Shown here one piece after another: positions 43,574-52,911 of a stretch of 64,000 nucleotides of DNA. The notes beneath the pieces were generated by a model. The model was given only the letters and a program-made list of their open reading frames with translations, was not told the origin of the DNA and made no database searches. The position numbers were made by a program, and so were the translations under genes. This DNA comes from Candidatus Flexicrinis affinis (GTDB lineage Bacteria; Chloroflexota; Anaerolineae; Aggregatilineales; Phototrophicaceae). Position 1 is the first letter of the stretch. Each line of letters starts with the position of its first letter. Where the stretch lies: contig JADJWE010000002.1 in NCBI GenBank assembly GCA_016716525.1, forward strand, positions 186,001-250,000. Direction: 5' to 3'.

Positions 43574-44170
43574 TTGAGTCAGGAATCGACGACGCCCGTA
43601 GACGAGGCCGCCGAAGAATCTGCCGCGGCCGCGGAGCAGACGCCGAACGACAGTCAAGACGAGGTCGGCGAAGACACTGCGAGCGTGGAAACTGTGGATG
43701 CCGAGGCTAAGGCAGAAGTCTCTCCGGAGGTAGCGGTATTGTTGGCAAAGATAGAGGAATACAAGGACGGATGGCAGCGTGAGCGCGCCGAGTTCGCCAA
43801 CTACAAGCGGCGGGTCGAGCGCGAACAGGCCGAAGTCCGTCAGCGCGGCGTTCACGACGCCGTGGCGCGCGTGCTCCCCATCATCGACGATTTCGAGCGC
43901 GCGATGCAGTTCGTCCCTGAGGAGTTCAAGGAGAACCCGTGGCTCAACGGCATTGACCTGCTGCTGAGCAAGTTCGACAAGTTCCTCACCGAATCGAATG
44001 TTGAGAAAATCGACCCGACCGGCGAGCCGTTCGATCCGACACGGCACGAGGCGATCGGGCTCGAAGACACCGACGAGGTCGAAAGCGGCCTCGTAAGCAC
44101 CACCCTGCAGAAGGGGTACATCAGCGGCGATCGAGTGCTGCGCCCTGCGTTGGTTCGCGTCGCTAAGTAG
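43574..44170 (+). CDS. grpE: Nucleotide exchange factor GrpE
   Basis: Releases ADP from DnaK. The 198 residues have an acidic, disordered N terminus (1-60), a long coiled-coil (about 60-110, YKDGWQRERAEFANYKRRVEREQ) typical of the dimeric stalk, and a C-terminal beta domain with the GrpE signature (DPTRHEAIG ... LQKGYISGDRVLRPALVRVAK). The TTG start at 43574 is set by GGGAGAG 6 bases upstream. 26 bases before dnaK. Confidence 0.95.
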   Translation: MSQESTTPVDEAAEESAAAAEQTPNDSQDEVGEDTASVETVDAEAKAEVSPEVAVLLAKIEEYKDGWQRERAEFANYKRRVEREQAEVRQRGVHDAVARVLPIIDDFERAMQFVPEEFKENPWLNGIDLLLSKFDKFLTESNVEKIDPTGEPFDPTRHEAIGLEDTDEVESGLVSTTLQKGYISGDRVLRPALVRVAK

Positions 44171-44196
44171 GCACAAGTCAGAGGAGTAGCAAACAC

Positions 44197-46086
44197 ATGG
44201 GTCGCATTATCGGAATTGACCTCGGGACCACCAATTCGGTCGTGGCAGTCATGGAAGGCGGCGAACCGACCGTCATTCCGTCGTCTGAAGGCGGCCGGCT
44301 GATCCCGTCGGTCGTAGCGATGAACAAGAACGGGGAACGCTTGGTCGGGCGCGTTGCGCGCAATCAGGCCATCATGAACCCCGACAACACCATCTTCTCG
44401 GTGAAGCGCTTCATCGGCCGGCGCTTTCAGGACCGCGAAGTACAGGATGCGGTCAAGCGCGTCCCGTATCAGGTTAGCGCCGCGCCTAACGGCGACGTGC
44501 GCGTGAAAATGGCCGAACGCGACTACAGCGCGCAAGAAATCTCTGCGATGATCTTGCAGAAGATCAAGGCCGATGCCGAGGCGTATCTGGGCGAGAAGAT
44601 CGAGAAGGCCGTCATCACTGTGCCGGCGTACTTCAACGACAGCCAGCGCAACGCCACCAAGGACGCCGGCCGCATCGCCGGGCTTGAGGTCGTCCGCATC
44701 ATCAACGAGCCGACTGCATCGGCGCTCGCCTACGGCCTCGACCGCAAGAATGGCGTGGTCGCCGTGTACGACCTCGGCGGCGGCACGTTCGATATTTCGA
44801 TCCTCGAGATCAACGACGGCGTGTTCGAAGTCAAGTCGACCAACGGCGACACGTACCTCGGCGGCGACGACTTCGACGACGCGATCATCGACTGGCTGGT
44901 GAACGGCTTCAAGGCCGAGCAGGGTATCGACCTGCGGCAGGACCGCCAGGCGCTCCAACGCCTGAAGGAAGCCGCTGAAAAGGCCAAGATCGAGCTGTCG
45001 AGCGCGTTGAGCACGGACATTCAGCTTCCGTACATCACGGCCGATGCGTCCGGCCCCAAGCATCTGAACATCGCGCTCAGCCGCGCTAAGCTCGAACAGC
45101 TCACGGCGCATCTAGTCGAGCGTTCGATGAAGCCGGTCGAGCAGGCGCTCAAGGACGCCGCGATGACCAAGGATCAGATCGAAGCGGTCGTGCTGGTTGG
45201 CGGTATGACCCGCATGCCGGCGGTGCAGGCCGCGGTCGAGAAGTTCTTCGGCAAGCCGCCCACCAAGGGTGTCAACCCCGATGAAGTCGTGGCGCTGGGC
45301 GCGGCCGTTCAGGCCGGCGTGCTGCAGGGCGACGTCAAGGGCATTCTGCTGCTGGACGTCACCCCGCTGACGTTGTCGATCGAGACATTGGGCGGTGTCT
45401 CCACACCGATGATCACGCGCAACACGACCATCCCGACGCGCAAGTCGCAGATCTACAGCACCGCGGCGGACAACCAGACGCAGGTCGAGATCCACGTCAT
45501 GCAGGGCGAGCGCCCGATGGCTGGCGACAATACGACGCTCGGCAAGTTCATCCTTGACGGACTGCCCCCCGCCCCGCGCGGTGTGCCGCAGATCGAAGTC
45601 ACGTTTGACATCGACGCGAACGGCATCCTGAACGTGAGCGCCAAGGACAAGGCAACCGGTCGCGAGCAGAAGGTCGTCATCACTGGCGCAACTGGCCTCA
45701 ACAAGGACGAGGTCGAGCGTTTGGTGCGCGAGGCTGAATCGCACGCCGCCGAAGACGCCAAGAAGCGCGAGCAGGTCGAGGCCAGCAACGCCGCCGACAG
45801 CGTGGTGTTCACCGCCGAGAAGCTGCTGCGCGAACATGGCGACAAGCTGCCGGAGCAGCAGAAACAGCAGACACACGAGATGATCTCCGCGGTCAACGCG
45901 GCTCGCGAAGCCGGCGATGTGGAACGCATCAAGTCGACATCGGACGCGCTGGCGCAGCACATCCAACAGCTTGGCGCCGCCATGTATCAGCAGGCACCGT
46001 CGAGCGACAGCGGCGACGCCGGCAACGGTACCGGCGGCGACAATAAGGGTGAAGACGTCGTCGACGCCGAGTTCACCGAGGCGTAA
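44197..46086 (+). CDS. dnaK: Molecular chaperone DnaK (Hsp70)
   Basis: ATP-dependent chaperone of 629 residues. The nucleotide-binding domain has IGIDLGTTNSVVAV (about 4-17), AYFNDSQRNATKDAG, VYDLGGGTFDISIL and VGGMTRMPAVQ. The substrate-binding domain has LLLDVTPLTLSIETLGG, and the helical lid ends with the conserved acidic tail DVVDAEFTEA. Length is typical. Middle gene of grpE-dnaK-dnaJ; hrcA is not present in the window. Confidence 0.98.
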   Translation: MGRIIGIDLGTTNSVVAVMEGGEPTVIPSSEGGRLIPSVVAMNKNGERLVGRVARNQAIMNPDNTIFSVKRFIGRRFQDREVQDAVKRVPYQVSAAPNGDVRVKMAERDYSAQEISAMILQKIKADAEAYLGEKIEKAVITVPAYFNDSQRNATKDAGRIAGLEVVRIINEPTASALAYGLDRKNGVVAVYDLGGGTFDISILEINDGVFEVKSTNGDTYLGGDDFDDAIIDWLVNGFKAEQGIDLRQDRQALQRLKEAAEKAKIELSSALSTDIQLPYITADASGPKHLNIALSRAKLEQLTAHLVERSMKPVEQALKDAAMTKDQIEAVVLVGGMTRMPAVQAAVEKFFGKPPTKGVNPDEVVALGAAVQAGVLQGDVKGILLLDVTPLTLSIETLGGVSTPMITRNTTIPTRKSQIYSTAADNQTQVEIHVMQGERPMAGDNTTLGKFILDGLPPAPRGVPQIEVTFDIDANGILNVSAKDKATGREQKVVITGATGLNKDEVERLVREAESHAAEDAKKREQVEASNAADSVVFTAEKLLREHGDKLPEQQKQQTHEMISAVNAAREAGDVERIKSTSDALAQHIQQLGAAMYQQAPSSDSGDAGNGTGGDNKGEDVVDAEFTEA

Positions 46087-46117
46087 GCCCTACGCCTCTC
46101 CGCTAGAACGGAATTGA

Positions 46118-46150
46118 GGGACGCGTGCCGACCGGTGCGCGTCCCTTCCC
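46118..46150 (+). terminator. Hairpin between dnaK and dnaJ
   Basis: GGGACGCG (46118-46125) pairs with CGCGTCCC (46138-46145); the stem extends four more pairs (two wobble) to a 4-base loop. A short T/C-rich stretch follows. It may partly terminate after dnaK or protect the mRNA end, lowering dnaJ relative to dnaK. Confidence 0.6.
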
Positions 46151-46196
46151 ATTCGTATCGTATCGCCCGCCTACCATACAGGACTGCTGATCTCCA

Positions 46197-47351
46197 ATGC
46201 CCCGCGACTACTACGACGTACTCGGCGTATCCCGCAGCGCCAGCAAAGACGACATCAAGAAAGCGTTTCGCGATCTGGCGCGGCAGTACCACCCGGACGT
46301 CAACAAGTCCGCCGACGCGGAAACACGTTTCAAGGAGATCAACGAGGCGTACGGCATTCTCAGCGATGACGATCAGCGCGCTCGCTACGATCGATTCGGG
46401 CACGCCGGTGTTAGCGGCGCTGCGGGCGGTGGGTTCAGCGGCTTCGGGGGATCAGGATTTGCCGGGTTCGAGGAGATCTTCGAAGAATTCTTCGCGGGCT
46501 TCTCCGGGCGCGGCGCATCGCGGCGGCGCGGGCCAATTCAAGGCAGCGACATCCGCGTGGACGTCACCTTGGAGTTCGTCGAGGCGGTCAACGGTGCCGA
46601 GGTACCGGTCGAGTTCGAACGTCTGGATACCTGCGAGACGTGCAGCGGCTCGGGCGCACAGCCGGGTACCAGCGCGACGTCCTGCCCGCAGTGCAACGGC
46701 ACCGGCGAAATCCGGCAAGTTCGCCAGACGTTCCTCGGGTCGGTCGTGCAGGCCTCGCCATGCCCACGCTGTGGCGGCGCGGGTACGATCATCGAGAACC
46801 GCTGCAAGACTTGTGACGGCGCAGGCCGTCGGCGCCAGCGGGCATCGACCACAGTCAAGGTACCGGCCGGCGTACGCGAAGGCTTGCAGATACAGTTCCG
46901 CGGCGAGGGTGACGCCGGCGAACGCGGCGGCCCCCGCGGCAGCCTGATCGTCTACGTGCATGTGCGCCCGCACGAGTACTTCCAACGGCGCGAGAACGAC
47001 ATTCTGCTCGAGATCAAGGTCAACGTCGCACAGGCGGCGCTGGGCGACAAGGTAAACGTTCCGACCGTCGACGGTGATGTCGAACTCGTGCTGGCCGCCG
47101 GCACGCAGACCGGCAAGGTCTATCGCCTGCGTGGCAAGGGCTTCCCGCGTCTGCGCTCGGACGGGACCAGCAGCGGACGCGGCGATCAGCTCGTGCAGGT
47201 CATCGTCGAGGTGCCGACCAAGCTAAACGAGGAGCAGCGCAAGTTGTTCTCGAAATTGGCTGAGTCGTTCGGTACGAACGTCAACCCGACGGTCAGCGGT
47301 TCGGGTAAGAACTTCGTCGAACGGATGCGGGACTTCTTCGCCGGCGAGTAG
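46197..47351 (+). CDS. dnaJ: Chaperone DnaJ (Hsp40)
   Basis: Co-chaperone that stimulates DnaK. The 384 residues show a J domain with HPD (about 33-35, ARQYHPDVNKS), a Gly/Phe-rich region (GGGFSGFGGSGFAGF), the zinc-binding domain with four CxxCxGxG-type repeats (CETCSGSG, CPQCNGTG, CPRCGGAG, CKTCDGAG) and the C-terminal domains (VKVPAGVREG, LRLRGKGFPRLRSDG-like). A type I DnaJ with all parts intact. ATG start, 110 bases after dnaK. Confidence 0.97.
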   Translation: MPRDYYDVLGVSRSASKDDIKKAFRDLARQYHPDVNKSADAETRFKEINEAYGILSDDDQRARYDRFGHAGVSGAAGGGFSGFGGSGFAGFEEIFEEFFAGFSGRGASRRRGPIQGSDIRVDVTLEFVEAVNGAEVPVEFERLDTCETCSGSGAQPGTSATSCPQCNGTGEIRQVRQTFLGSVVQASPCPRCGGAGTIIENRCKTCDGAGRRRQRASTTVKVPAGVREGLQIQFRGEGDAGERGGPRGSLIVYVHVRPHEYFQRRENDILLEIKVNVAQAALGDKVNVPTVDGDVELVLAAGTQTGKVYRLRGKGFPRLRSDGTSSGRGDQLVQVIVEVPTKLNEEQRKLFSKLAESFGTNVNPTVSGSGKNFVERMRDFFAGE

Positions 47352-47360
47352 CCGGATCGG

Positions 47361-48302
47361 CTAGACGTCGAACTCCGCCGGCCACAGAATACGCCCGGGA
47401 ATGCGCTGCCCGCGCCGCATGAGCGCCAGATAGCTGTCAAACATGCTCGGACTCAGCGCGCGCGCCATGCAGTGCGGGTCCGCATGATATTTCCAGTCCC
47501 CGTATTCGCTCAGCACGCGTGCCGATCCGCTGCGCGGATGCAGCGGCAGCACGAGCGGCTTGCCCTGCCCCAACGTCGCTGCGATCTGTACCGATGCGTT
47601 GATGTCCCGGGCGAGGAACATGCGCACCTGACCGGGTTCGTCGGCCGACACCCGCGTATAGCCTACGATCTTATCGTCGCGCAGATAAACGCTGCACGTG
47701 ATCTGCGGGTTCGGGCTCAACCAAGCCGACAAGTCGTCATCGGGAACCACGGACAGGTCGACACCGGCCTCCTCGATCCGCCACAGCGCCATCAATGCCG
47801 GTTCGTCACCCGCCTGCACAGGGCGGGGCTCGACGGCGCCCTCGAATAGGTGCAGGGCCGCGCCGGCGCGCAGCGTCAACGACGAGAACCCGAACGCATT
47901 TCCGACATAGCCGAAACGCGGGTAGTACGTGTCGTGGCCCAGCAGTACGACGAATGGATAGCCGAGATCACGCGCCAAGTCGTCGCCAGCCCGCATCAGC
48001 ACCGACCCGACCCCTCGCCCTTGCCATTCCGGCATAACGCCCAACGGCCCGAGGATCAATGCGCGGATGTCCTGCCCCATCACGCGAAACGTGCGCGGCG
48101 TATACAGCACATGGCCGACAATATGGCCGCCCGTTTCGGCCACCAGCGACAGTTTCGGCTCGAAATTGAACCGCTGCCGGTGCAGCGCGACAATCTTGGC
48201 TTCCGCCTGTCGATTCTCGAAGGCGTAATAGTGGATATCTGCGATGGCGAGGTAGTCGTTGACCGACTCCTGTCGGACGGTGACCGCTGAGGTCGAGAAC
48301 AC
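47361..48302 (-). CDS. GNAT N-acetyltransferase with C-terminal extension
   Basis: A 313-residue protein. The N-terminal GNAT domain (about 8-150) has ALILGPLGVMPEWQGRGVGSVLM, which contains the acetyl-CoA loop Q-x-x-G-x-G/S, and the region GYPFVVLLGHDTYYPRFGY, typical of the YhbS group. The C-terminal 150 residues form a second, degenerate GNAT-like or Eis-like domain. GTG start at 48302 with GGAGGAG 7 bases upstream. Converges with dnaJ. Substrate unknown. Confidence 0.82.
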   Translation of the reverse strand: MFSTSAVTVRQESVNDYLAIADIHYYAFENRQAEAKIVALHRQRFNFEPKLSLVAETGGHIVGHVLYTPRTFRVMGQDIRALILGPLGVMPEWQGRGVGSVLMRAGDDLARDLGYPFVVLLGHDTYYPRFGYVGNAFGFSSLTLRAGAALHLFEGAVEPRPVQAGDEPALMALWRIEEAGVDLSVVPDDDLSAWLSPNPQITCSVYLRDDKIVGYTRVSADEPGQVRMFLARDINASVQIAATLGQGKPLVLPLHPRSGSARVLSEYGDWKYHADPHCMARALSPSMFDSYLALMRRGQRIPGRILWPAEFDV

Positions 48303-48362
48303 GCTTCGCTCCTCCGTGAATCACTCCGTTCCGCCGCAGAGCGACACCGCGGCGGACATGCG

Positions 48363-48962
48363 TTATCTCCGCTTCAACTGCTCCAGCGCGCGTTCGTAGT
48401 CCTCGCGCGAGAGCTGCCCATTCCGGTATGCCGCGTCGAGCTGTGCCTTGAGCACGTCGATCATCGACTGGCCTTGCACACCCGCGTTGGTCGGGTTGAA
48501 CGGTTGCTCAACGCCGACAATGCGTCGGGCCGAGCGCGACCCGCTGCGCGCAGCCACCAGCGCTCCGATGACGATCAGTGCAATCCCACCGCCGGTCAGC
48601 GCAAACGCGCCGATGCTGCCAGTCAGAATGGACCCGATCGGGCCCCCTAACGAGGTGGCCTCCCCGATGATGTTGCCGACGACCGAAGCTGTCACGTCAC
48701 GCCGTTCGCCTGCGCCGGTGACGCAGTAGTAGAGCGTGGTACGTCCGGTGCCGGACGTCGAGCTTGTCCCTGTTCGCGTGGATGCGCCTTGCTCGATTTC
48801 GAGTGTCTCGCCCGGTTGACAGAACTCGTCCGCAGTCGGGTCGGTCACGACACTTTGCGTAAACGAGCCGATATCGCGCATGAAACCGAACGACGAAGCG
48901 AATGGCAGCGCCACCCCGACAATCAGCAGAATCACCCCGACAACGACCAGAACGCGGCCCAT
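48363..48962 (-). CDS. Membrane protein with C-terminal SHOCT-like domain
   Basis: A 199-residue protein. Two transmembrane helices (about 3-27 and 115-140) enclose an extracytoplasmic loop of about 85 residues with two Cys (FCQPGE and YYCVTG) that could form a disulfide. The C-terminal 30 residues (IDVLKAQLDAAYRNGQLSREDYERAL) match the short SHOCT helix pair. The start ATG 48962 is preceded by GAGG; the open frame upstream to 49094 is not hydrophobic and overlaps the neighbouring promoter region. Function unknown. Confidence 0.72.
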   Translation of the reverse strand: MGRVLVVVGVILLIVGVALPFASSFGFMRDIGSFTQSVVTDPTADEFCQPGETLEIEQGASTRTGTSSTSGTGRTTLYYCVTGAGERRDVTASVVGNIIGEATSLGGPIGSILTGSIGAFALTGGGIALIVIGALVAARSGSRSARRIVGVEQPFNPTNAGVQGQSMIDVLKAQLDAAYRNGQLSREDYERALEQLKRR

Positions 48963-49134
48963 GGCAACGACCTCGCGCACCCTCCGTATTCGCACAGTAT
49001 ACGACCGGACACCATACCGCGCCGGTCCGATTCGACAATTATTCTTGGCGCGGCATCGGGCGTGAACACCACCGCGTGCAAGATGCCTGTACAATACGGA
49101 CAGGACTCATTTGCACGCGAAGGACATTGCACCG

Positions 49135-49716
49135 GTGCCATACATCGCCCTCATCCGGCACTCGATCTCCAAACCGGTTCCGGGTACTTCAGCTCACACG
49201 TGGGAACTGACCGATCTCGGCGTACAGCGCTGCGCGCTGCTTGCCGACGCGCTCCGGCCCTATGCGCTTAGCCGATTTGCGTCGAGCGACGAGCCGAAGG
49301 CAGTAACCACCGCCGAGATGTTGCAGAAGCACCTTAACGTCGACACACCGTTGATCGTCGAACCGGCGTTTCGGGAAACGCGTCGCGAGTCGGCGGCCTA
49401 TTTCGACAATCACAGTCTGTTTCGCGCCGCCATTCGCGCGGCGATGGACGATGCCGCACACGTCGTGTTCGGCGAGGAGGCTTTCGATGCCGCACGGGTT
49501 CGATTCACCACGGCGTTGGACGCAATCGTCGCTTCACACCCCGCCGAGTCGCTTGGAGCTGTCACGCATGGGACGGTCATGTCGATGGTGCTAGCCCACT
49601 GGACCGGCATGGATGCCTATGCGACATGGGCGGCTCTCGAGATGCCGGCGTTCGCCGTTGTCTCCCTTCCGGAACGACACCTCGTCGAATTCAAACCCGT
49701 ATTGGACTTGCCATGA
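49135..49716 (+). CDS. Histidine phosphatase superfamily protein
   Basis: A 193-residue phosphoglycerate-mutase-like enzyme. The catalytic core His is in IALIRHSISKP (RHS in place of the usual RHG), followed by the LTDLGVQRCALLADAL helix, an SDEPKAVTTAE arm equivalent to the second Arg region, EPAFRETRRE, and the second catalytic His in AVTHGTVMSM. GTG at 49135 is chosen because GAAGGA lies 10 bases upstream; a TTG at 49111 is the alternative. ATGA overlap with the next gene. Substrate unknown. Confidence 0.83.
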   Translation: MPYIALIRHSISKPVPGTSAHTWELTDLGVQRCALLADALRPYALSRFASSDEPKAVTTAEMLQKHLNVDTPLIVEPAFRETRRESAAYFDNHSLFRAAIRAAMDDAAHVVFGEEAFDAARVRFTTALDAIVASHPAESLGAVTHGTVMSMVLAHWTGMDAYATWAALEMPAFAVVSLPERHLVEFKPVLDLP

Positions 49717-50360
49717 GCGATTCGATCGATGTGAACGACAACTGGATCCCCTTCCTGACGGTGGCTATTCCGCCAAAGTTCGTGGTCCGGACACTCCGCC
49801 CTGCTTCGACATATGCCGCCAGCCGGTTCGGTCAGCAGCCTGAGGCGGACGCGCTCGTCATCGACGTTGTGGAACACGGCGTGTTTGGCAGCGGCGCGCA
49901 TCCGACCACACAGATGTGCTTGTCGACATTGGCGGAGCTGGTTACACCGGCGAGCCGCGTGCTGGATCTGGGATGCGGATCGGGCATCTTGGGAATTGGC
50001 GCAGCACGTCTGGGCGCAGCAAGCGTGCAGGCTGTTGACATTGAGCCGGCCGCCGTGCTGCACACCAAAGACAACGCCGAACGCAACGCCGTGGCCGATC
50101 GGATAGACGCTCGCCTCGGCAGCATCGAAGGCGCCGATGGCCCGTTCGACGTGATCGTGGCGAATCTCCTGCTTCCGATCTTCAAGCAGTTGATCGGCCC
50201 GATCGCGGACGCACTTGCCCCGCAAGGAAAGGTCATCTGCAGCGGGGTGCTCGAGGTACAGACCGATCGGCTGTCTGCGCTAGCCACAGCCCACGGGTTA
50301 ACGTTGGTTGAGAGCGTCTCCCAGCGGGGGTGGAGCGCGATGGTCTTCGCGCGTCCATAG
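49713..50360 (+). CDS. PrmA-like methyltransferase lacking the N-terminal domain
   Basis: A 215-residue SAM-dependent methyltransferase. It has the PrmA-type motif FGSGAHPTT (GTGxHxTT-like), motif I VLDLGCGSGILGIGA, acidic DIEP at the end of strand 2, and ANLLLPIFK in place of the NILA catalytic motif. It is about 85 residues shorter than true PrmA because the ribosomal-protein-L11-recognition domain is missing. A full-length prmA lies 0.9 kb downstream, so this is a divergent paralogue, probably with another substrate. Start ATG overlaps the phosphatase stop. Confidence 0.82.
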   Translation: MSDSIDVNDNWIPFLTVAIPPKFVVRTLRPASTYAASRFGQQPEADALVIDVVEHGVFGSGAHPTTQMCLSTLAELVTPASRVLDLGCGSGILGIGAARLGAASVQAVDIEPAAVLHTKDNAERNAVADRIDARLGSIEGADGPFDVIVANLLLPIFKQLIGPIADALAPQGKVICSGVLEVQTDRLSALATAHGLTLVESVSQRGWSAMVFARP

Positions 50361-50490
50361 CGGCGCCCGGCGAATTCGACGTCAGCAGTCAAAATGGCGC
50401 ATACAATGTGGAGATGGTCGTAGAGCAACCAGAATCGGGTGCTGGGGCACCGTGCCCCGGCCAACTGGCTGCCGGCCGTGGAGGACTGCG

Positions 50491-51270
50491 ATGAACCCTC
50501 GACTCCGCCTGCTCCTGATCGTCATCGCCACTGTTCAAGCCGTGCTGTCCATCGCATTCACAATGCAGGTTCCGGTCGTTACCGGGCTGTGGCCGTTCCC
50601 GGGCACGACACCGCTGTCGTTTACGTTCATCGCTTCCATTTTCGGCGCGGCCGCGGCGTCCACAACCTGGTGCGTGTGGATCAACGATCCTGCCCCGCTG
50701 GCCGGGATCGCGCTTGACTACATCGTGATCCTCACGCCGGCCACGATCTTCTCGATCACCGTCAACAGTGGCGAAACCAGCACCATCCCGTTCGCGATCG
50801 CCTCTGCAATCGGCGTGGCGTTCGGCGTCTGGCTGTTAACCCAATCCTTCACCAAGCCGTACCTTGATACGTACCCGACCCCGCGTCCACTTCTAGTTGC
50901 GTTCGTCATCTTCATCGTTGCACTCATCATCGCGGGTGGCGCGCTCGTGCTCGGTACGCCGGGAATCATGCCGTGGCAGATCACGCCGGACCTGTCCGTG
51001 CTGTTCGGCGCGATGTTCCTCGGCGCAGCCGCGTACTTCGCATATGCCCTCTACAAGCGTTATTGGGCAAATGCGGGCGGGCAGCTTGCGGGGTTCCTCG
51101 TCTACGACTTATTCCTGATCATCCCGTTCTTCCAGCGGTTCGGGACGGTTGCGGAGAACCTGCGTCTGAGTCTCTACATCTATACGGCTGTCGTCACCGT
51201 CAGCGCGCTGCTGGCGATATACTATCTGTTCGTCAACGGCCCGACCCGAATACTCCGGCCAACTCGGTAG
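50491..51270 (+). CDS. Polytopic membrane protein of unknown function
   Basis: A 259-residue protein with about seven hydrophobic segments and no recognised motif. It starts with RLRLLLIVIATVQAVLSIAFTM; loops are short. ATG 50491 follows GGAGG (50480-50484). It lies between two PrmA-type methyltransferase genes, 12 bases before prmA, so co-expression is likely. Nothing more can be said from the sequence. Confidence 0.7.
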   Translation: MNPRLRLLLIVIATVQAVLSIAFTMQVPVVTGLWPFPGTTPLSFTFIASIFGAAAASTTWCVWINDPAPLAGIALDYIVILTPATIFSITVNSGETSTIPFAIASAIGVAFGVWLLTQSFTKPYLDTYPTPRPLLVAFVIFIVALIIAGGALVLGTPGIMPWQITPDLSVLFGAMFLGAAAYFAYALYKRYWANAGGQLAGFLVYDLFLIIPFFQRFGTVAENLRLSLYIYTAVVTVSALLAIYYLFVNGPTRILRPTR

Positions 51271-51282
51271 AAAGCACCCAAT

Positions 51283-52188
51283 ATGCAGTGGATCGAAGTC
51301 ACCGTCACACTCTCACCCGACCTCGCCGATTTGGCCGCCGGTGTGCTCGAAGACTTCGGCCATCAGGGCGTGTCGATCGAACGTGACGACATTCAGCCCG
51401 ACCACTGGGACGAAGGCGAACTGCCGCCCCCAGACGCATCGATCGTGCGAGCGTACATGGTGGCCGATGCACGCGCCGAAACCGCCCGCCTTGAAATCGA
51501 CACGGCGCTCGCGGCCTACAACCTGCCCCCGGCTGCGTATCAGCGCGTGGACGACGAGGACTGGGCTGAAGCGTGGAAGGCGCACTATCACACAACACGC
51601 ATCGGAAACCGCATCGTTATCCGGCCTGTGTGGGAGGAGTATGCGCCCGAACCGGGCGATCTCGTCATCGCACTCGACCCGGGCATGGCCTTCGGTACCG
51701 GCACGCACGCGACGACTCGCCTATGCCTGATGTCCATGGAGGAGTTGATGCGCCCCGGCCTGAGCGTGCTTGACCTCGGCTGTGGGTCGGGCATCCTTGC
51801 GATCGCCGCCGTGATGCTGGGTGCGGCGCACGTCACCGCCATCGACATCGACCCGGTCGCTGCCGACATCACGCGCGACAACGCCGAGGCCAACCTCGTC
51901 GCGGATCGCATCACGGCCATGCAAGGCTCGCTTGAGACGGTACGCACGTCCGCCCGGCGGTTCGACCTGCTGCTGGCGAACATCCTCGCCCGTATCATCA
52001 TCGAGATGTGCGATCAGGGGCTTGGCGACATCGTGCGTCCGGGCGGCGCGGCGATCTTCAGCGGGATCATTACCGAGCAAGTTACGGACGTGGCAACTGC
52101 GCTTGAGCGTGCCGGATACCGCGTCACCCACGTACGCACCGAGGGCGACTGGGTCAGTATCGAGGCGCTGCGGTCCGTCGAACCATGA
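51283..52188 (+). CDS. prmA: Ribosomal protein L11 methyltransferase
   Basis: Trimethylates N-terminal and Lys amino groups of L11. The 301 residues include the N-terminal recognition domain (1-110, WIEVTVTLSPDLADLAAGVLEDFGHQGVSIE and DDEDWAEAWKAHYH), the linker with GMAFGTGTHATTRLCL, motif I VLDLGCGSGILAIAA, acidic DIDP and the NILA motif in LLLANILARIIIE. Length and motif order match PrmA. ATG start. Confidence 0.92.
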   Translation: MQWIEVTVTLSPDLADLAAGVLEDFGHQGVSIERDDIQPDHWDEGELPPPDASIVRAYMVADARAETARLEIDTALAAYNLPPAAYQRVDDEDWAEAWKAHYHTTRIGNRIVIRPVWEEYAPEPGDLVIALDPGMAFGTGTHATTRLCLMSMEELMRPGLSVLDLGCGSGILAIAAVMLGAAHVTAIDIDPVAADITRDNAEANLVADRITAMQGSLETVRTSARRFDLLLANILARIIIEMCDQGLGDIVRPGGAAIFSGIITEQVTDVATALERAGYRVTHVRTEGDWVSIEALRSVEP

Positions 52189-52275
52189 GCATTCGGGCGT
52201 GAGCGTCATCCAAACGTAAGACTCGCGTCGTACTTGCTTTCTGAACACGGACTCGTGCAGAAAGGCAAGCACCAC

Positions 52276-52908
52276 GTGACATATTTGCGACTCTTCGTCC
52301 TGATCGTATTCATGTTTACCGTCGCGGCATGCAGCCCGACTGCCCCCGGCGGTACTTCACCGACCACTGCTCCAACCCCCACGACATCGGCCCCGACGGA
52401 AGTTCCTGCCACCGACGCGCCCACGGACGCGCCCGCTCCGACCGACGCCCCGGCAGCAAACTTGCCCGCGTGGCAGACGATCCCGCTGGTCGACGCGCGC
52501 ACGGGCGAGACGTTTACCTTGTCCGACTTCGCCGGCAAGACCGTTTATGTCGAGCCGATGGCGACGTGGTGCACCAACTGCCGGCAGCAAATGCGTAACC
52601 TGCGCGACGCCATCGCCACGCTTGGCACCGATGACTACGTGTACATCGGGCTGAGCGTCGAAACGAACATCTCGGCATCCACGTTGGCAAACTATGCCGA
52701 CAATCAGGACTTCGACTGGACGTTTGCCGTCTTGTCGCCGGAAGCGCTGGTTGCGCTGACCGACGCGTTCGGTCGCACAATCTCCAACCCGCCCTCGACG
52801 CCGCACTTTGTCATCCGGCCCGATCTGAGCGCGGGCGAGTTGCAGGCGGGCCGCATCAAATCGGCCGACGAGCTGGTCGACGAGTTAACGGCCGCCAGCG
52901 GAGCCTAG
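52276..52908 (+). CDS. Thioredoxin-fold lipoprotein, TlpA/ResA-like
   Basis: A 210-residue exported thiol-disulfide protein. N-terminal lipobox VAAC (Cys19) after a hydrophobic segment, a Thr/Pro/Ala-rich linker (about 22-62), and a thioredoxin fold with the redox motif WCTNC (Cys99, Cys102). GTG at 52276 with AAAGG about 10 bases upstream gives a clean lipoprotein signal; the longer reading from 52234 adds a charged, unlikely N terminus. It directly precedes a CcdA-like membrane protein, its probable electron donor. Confidence 0.87.
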   Translation: MTYLRLFVLIVFMFTVAACSPTAPGGTSPTTAPTPTTSAPTEVPATDAPTDAPAPTDAPAANLPAWQTIPLVDARTGETFTLSDFAGKTVYVEPMATWCTNCRQQMRNLRDAIATLGTDDYVYIGLSVETNISASTLANYADNQDFDWTFAVLSPEALVALTDAFGRTISNPPSTPHFVIRPDLSAGELQAGRIKSADELVDELTAASGA

Positions 52909-52911
52909 CCG

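Noticed and set aside
48331..48355. CCGCCGC/GCGGCGG hairpin as terminator of the SHOCT gene
   Set aside because: 7-bp stem is present but no T-run follows on the minus strand; may be chance in GC-rich DNA.
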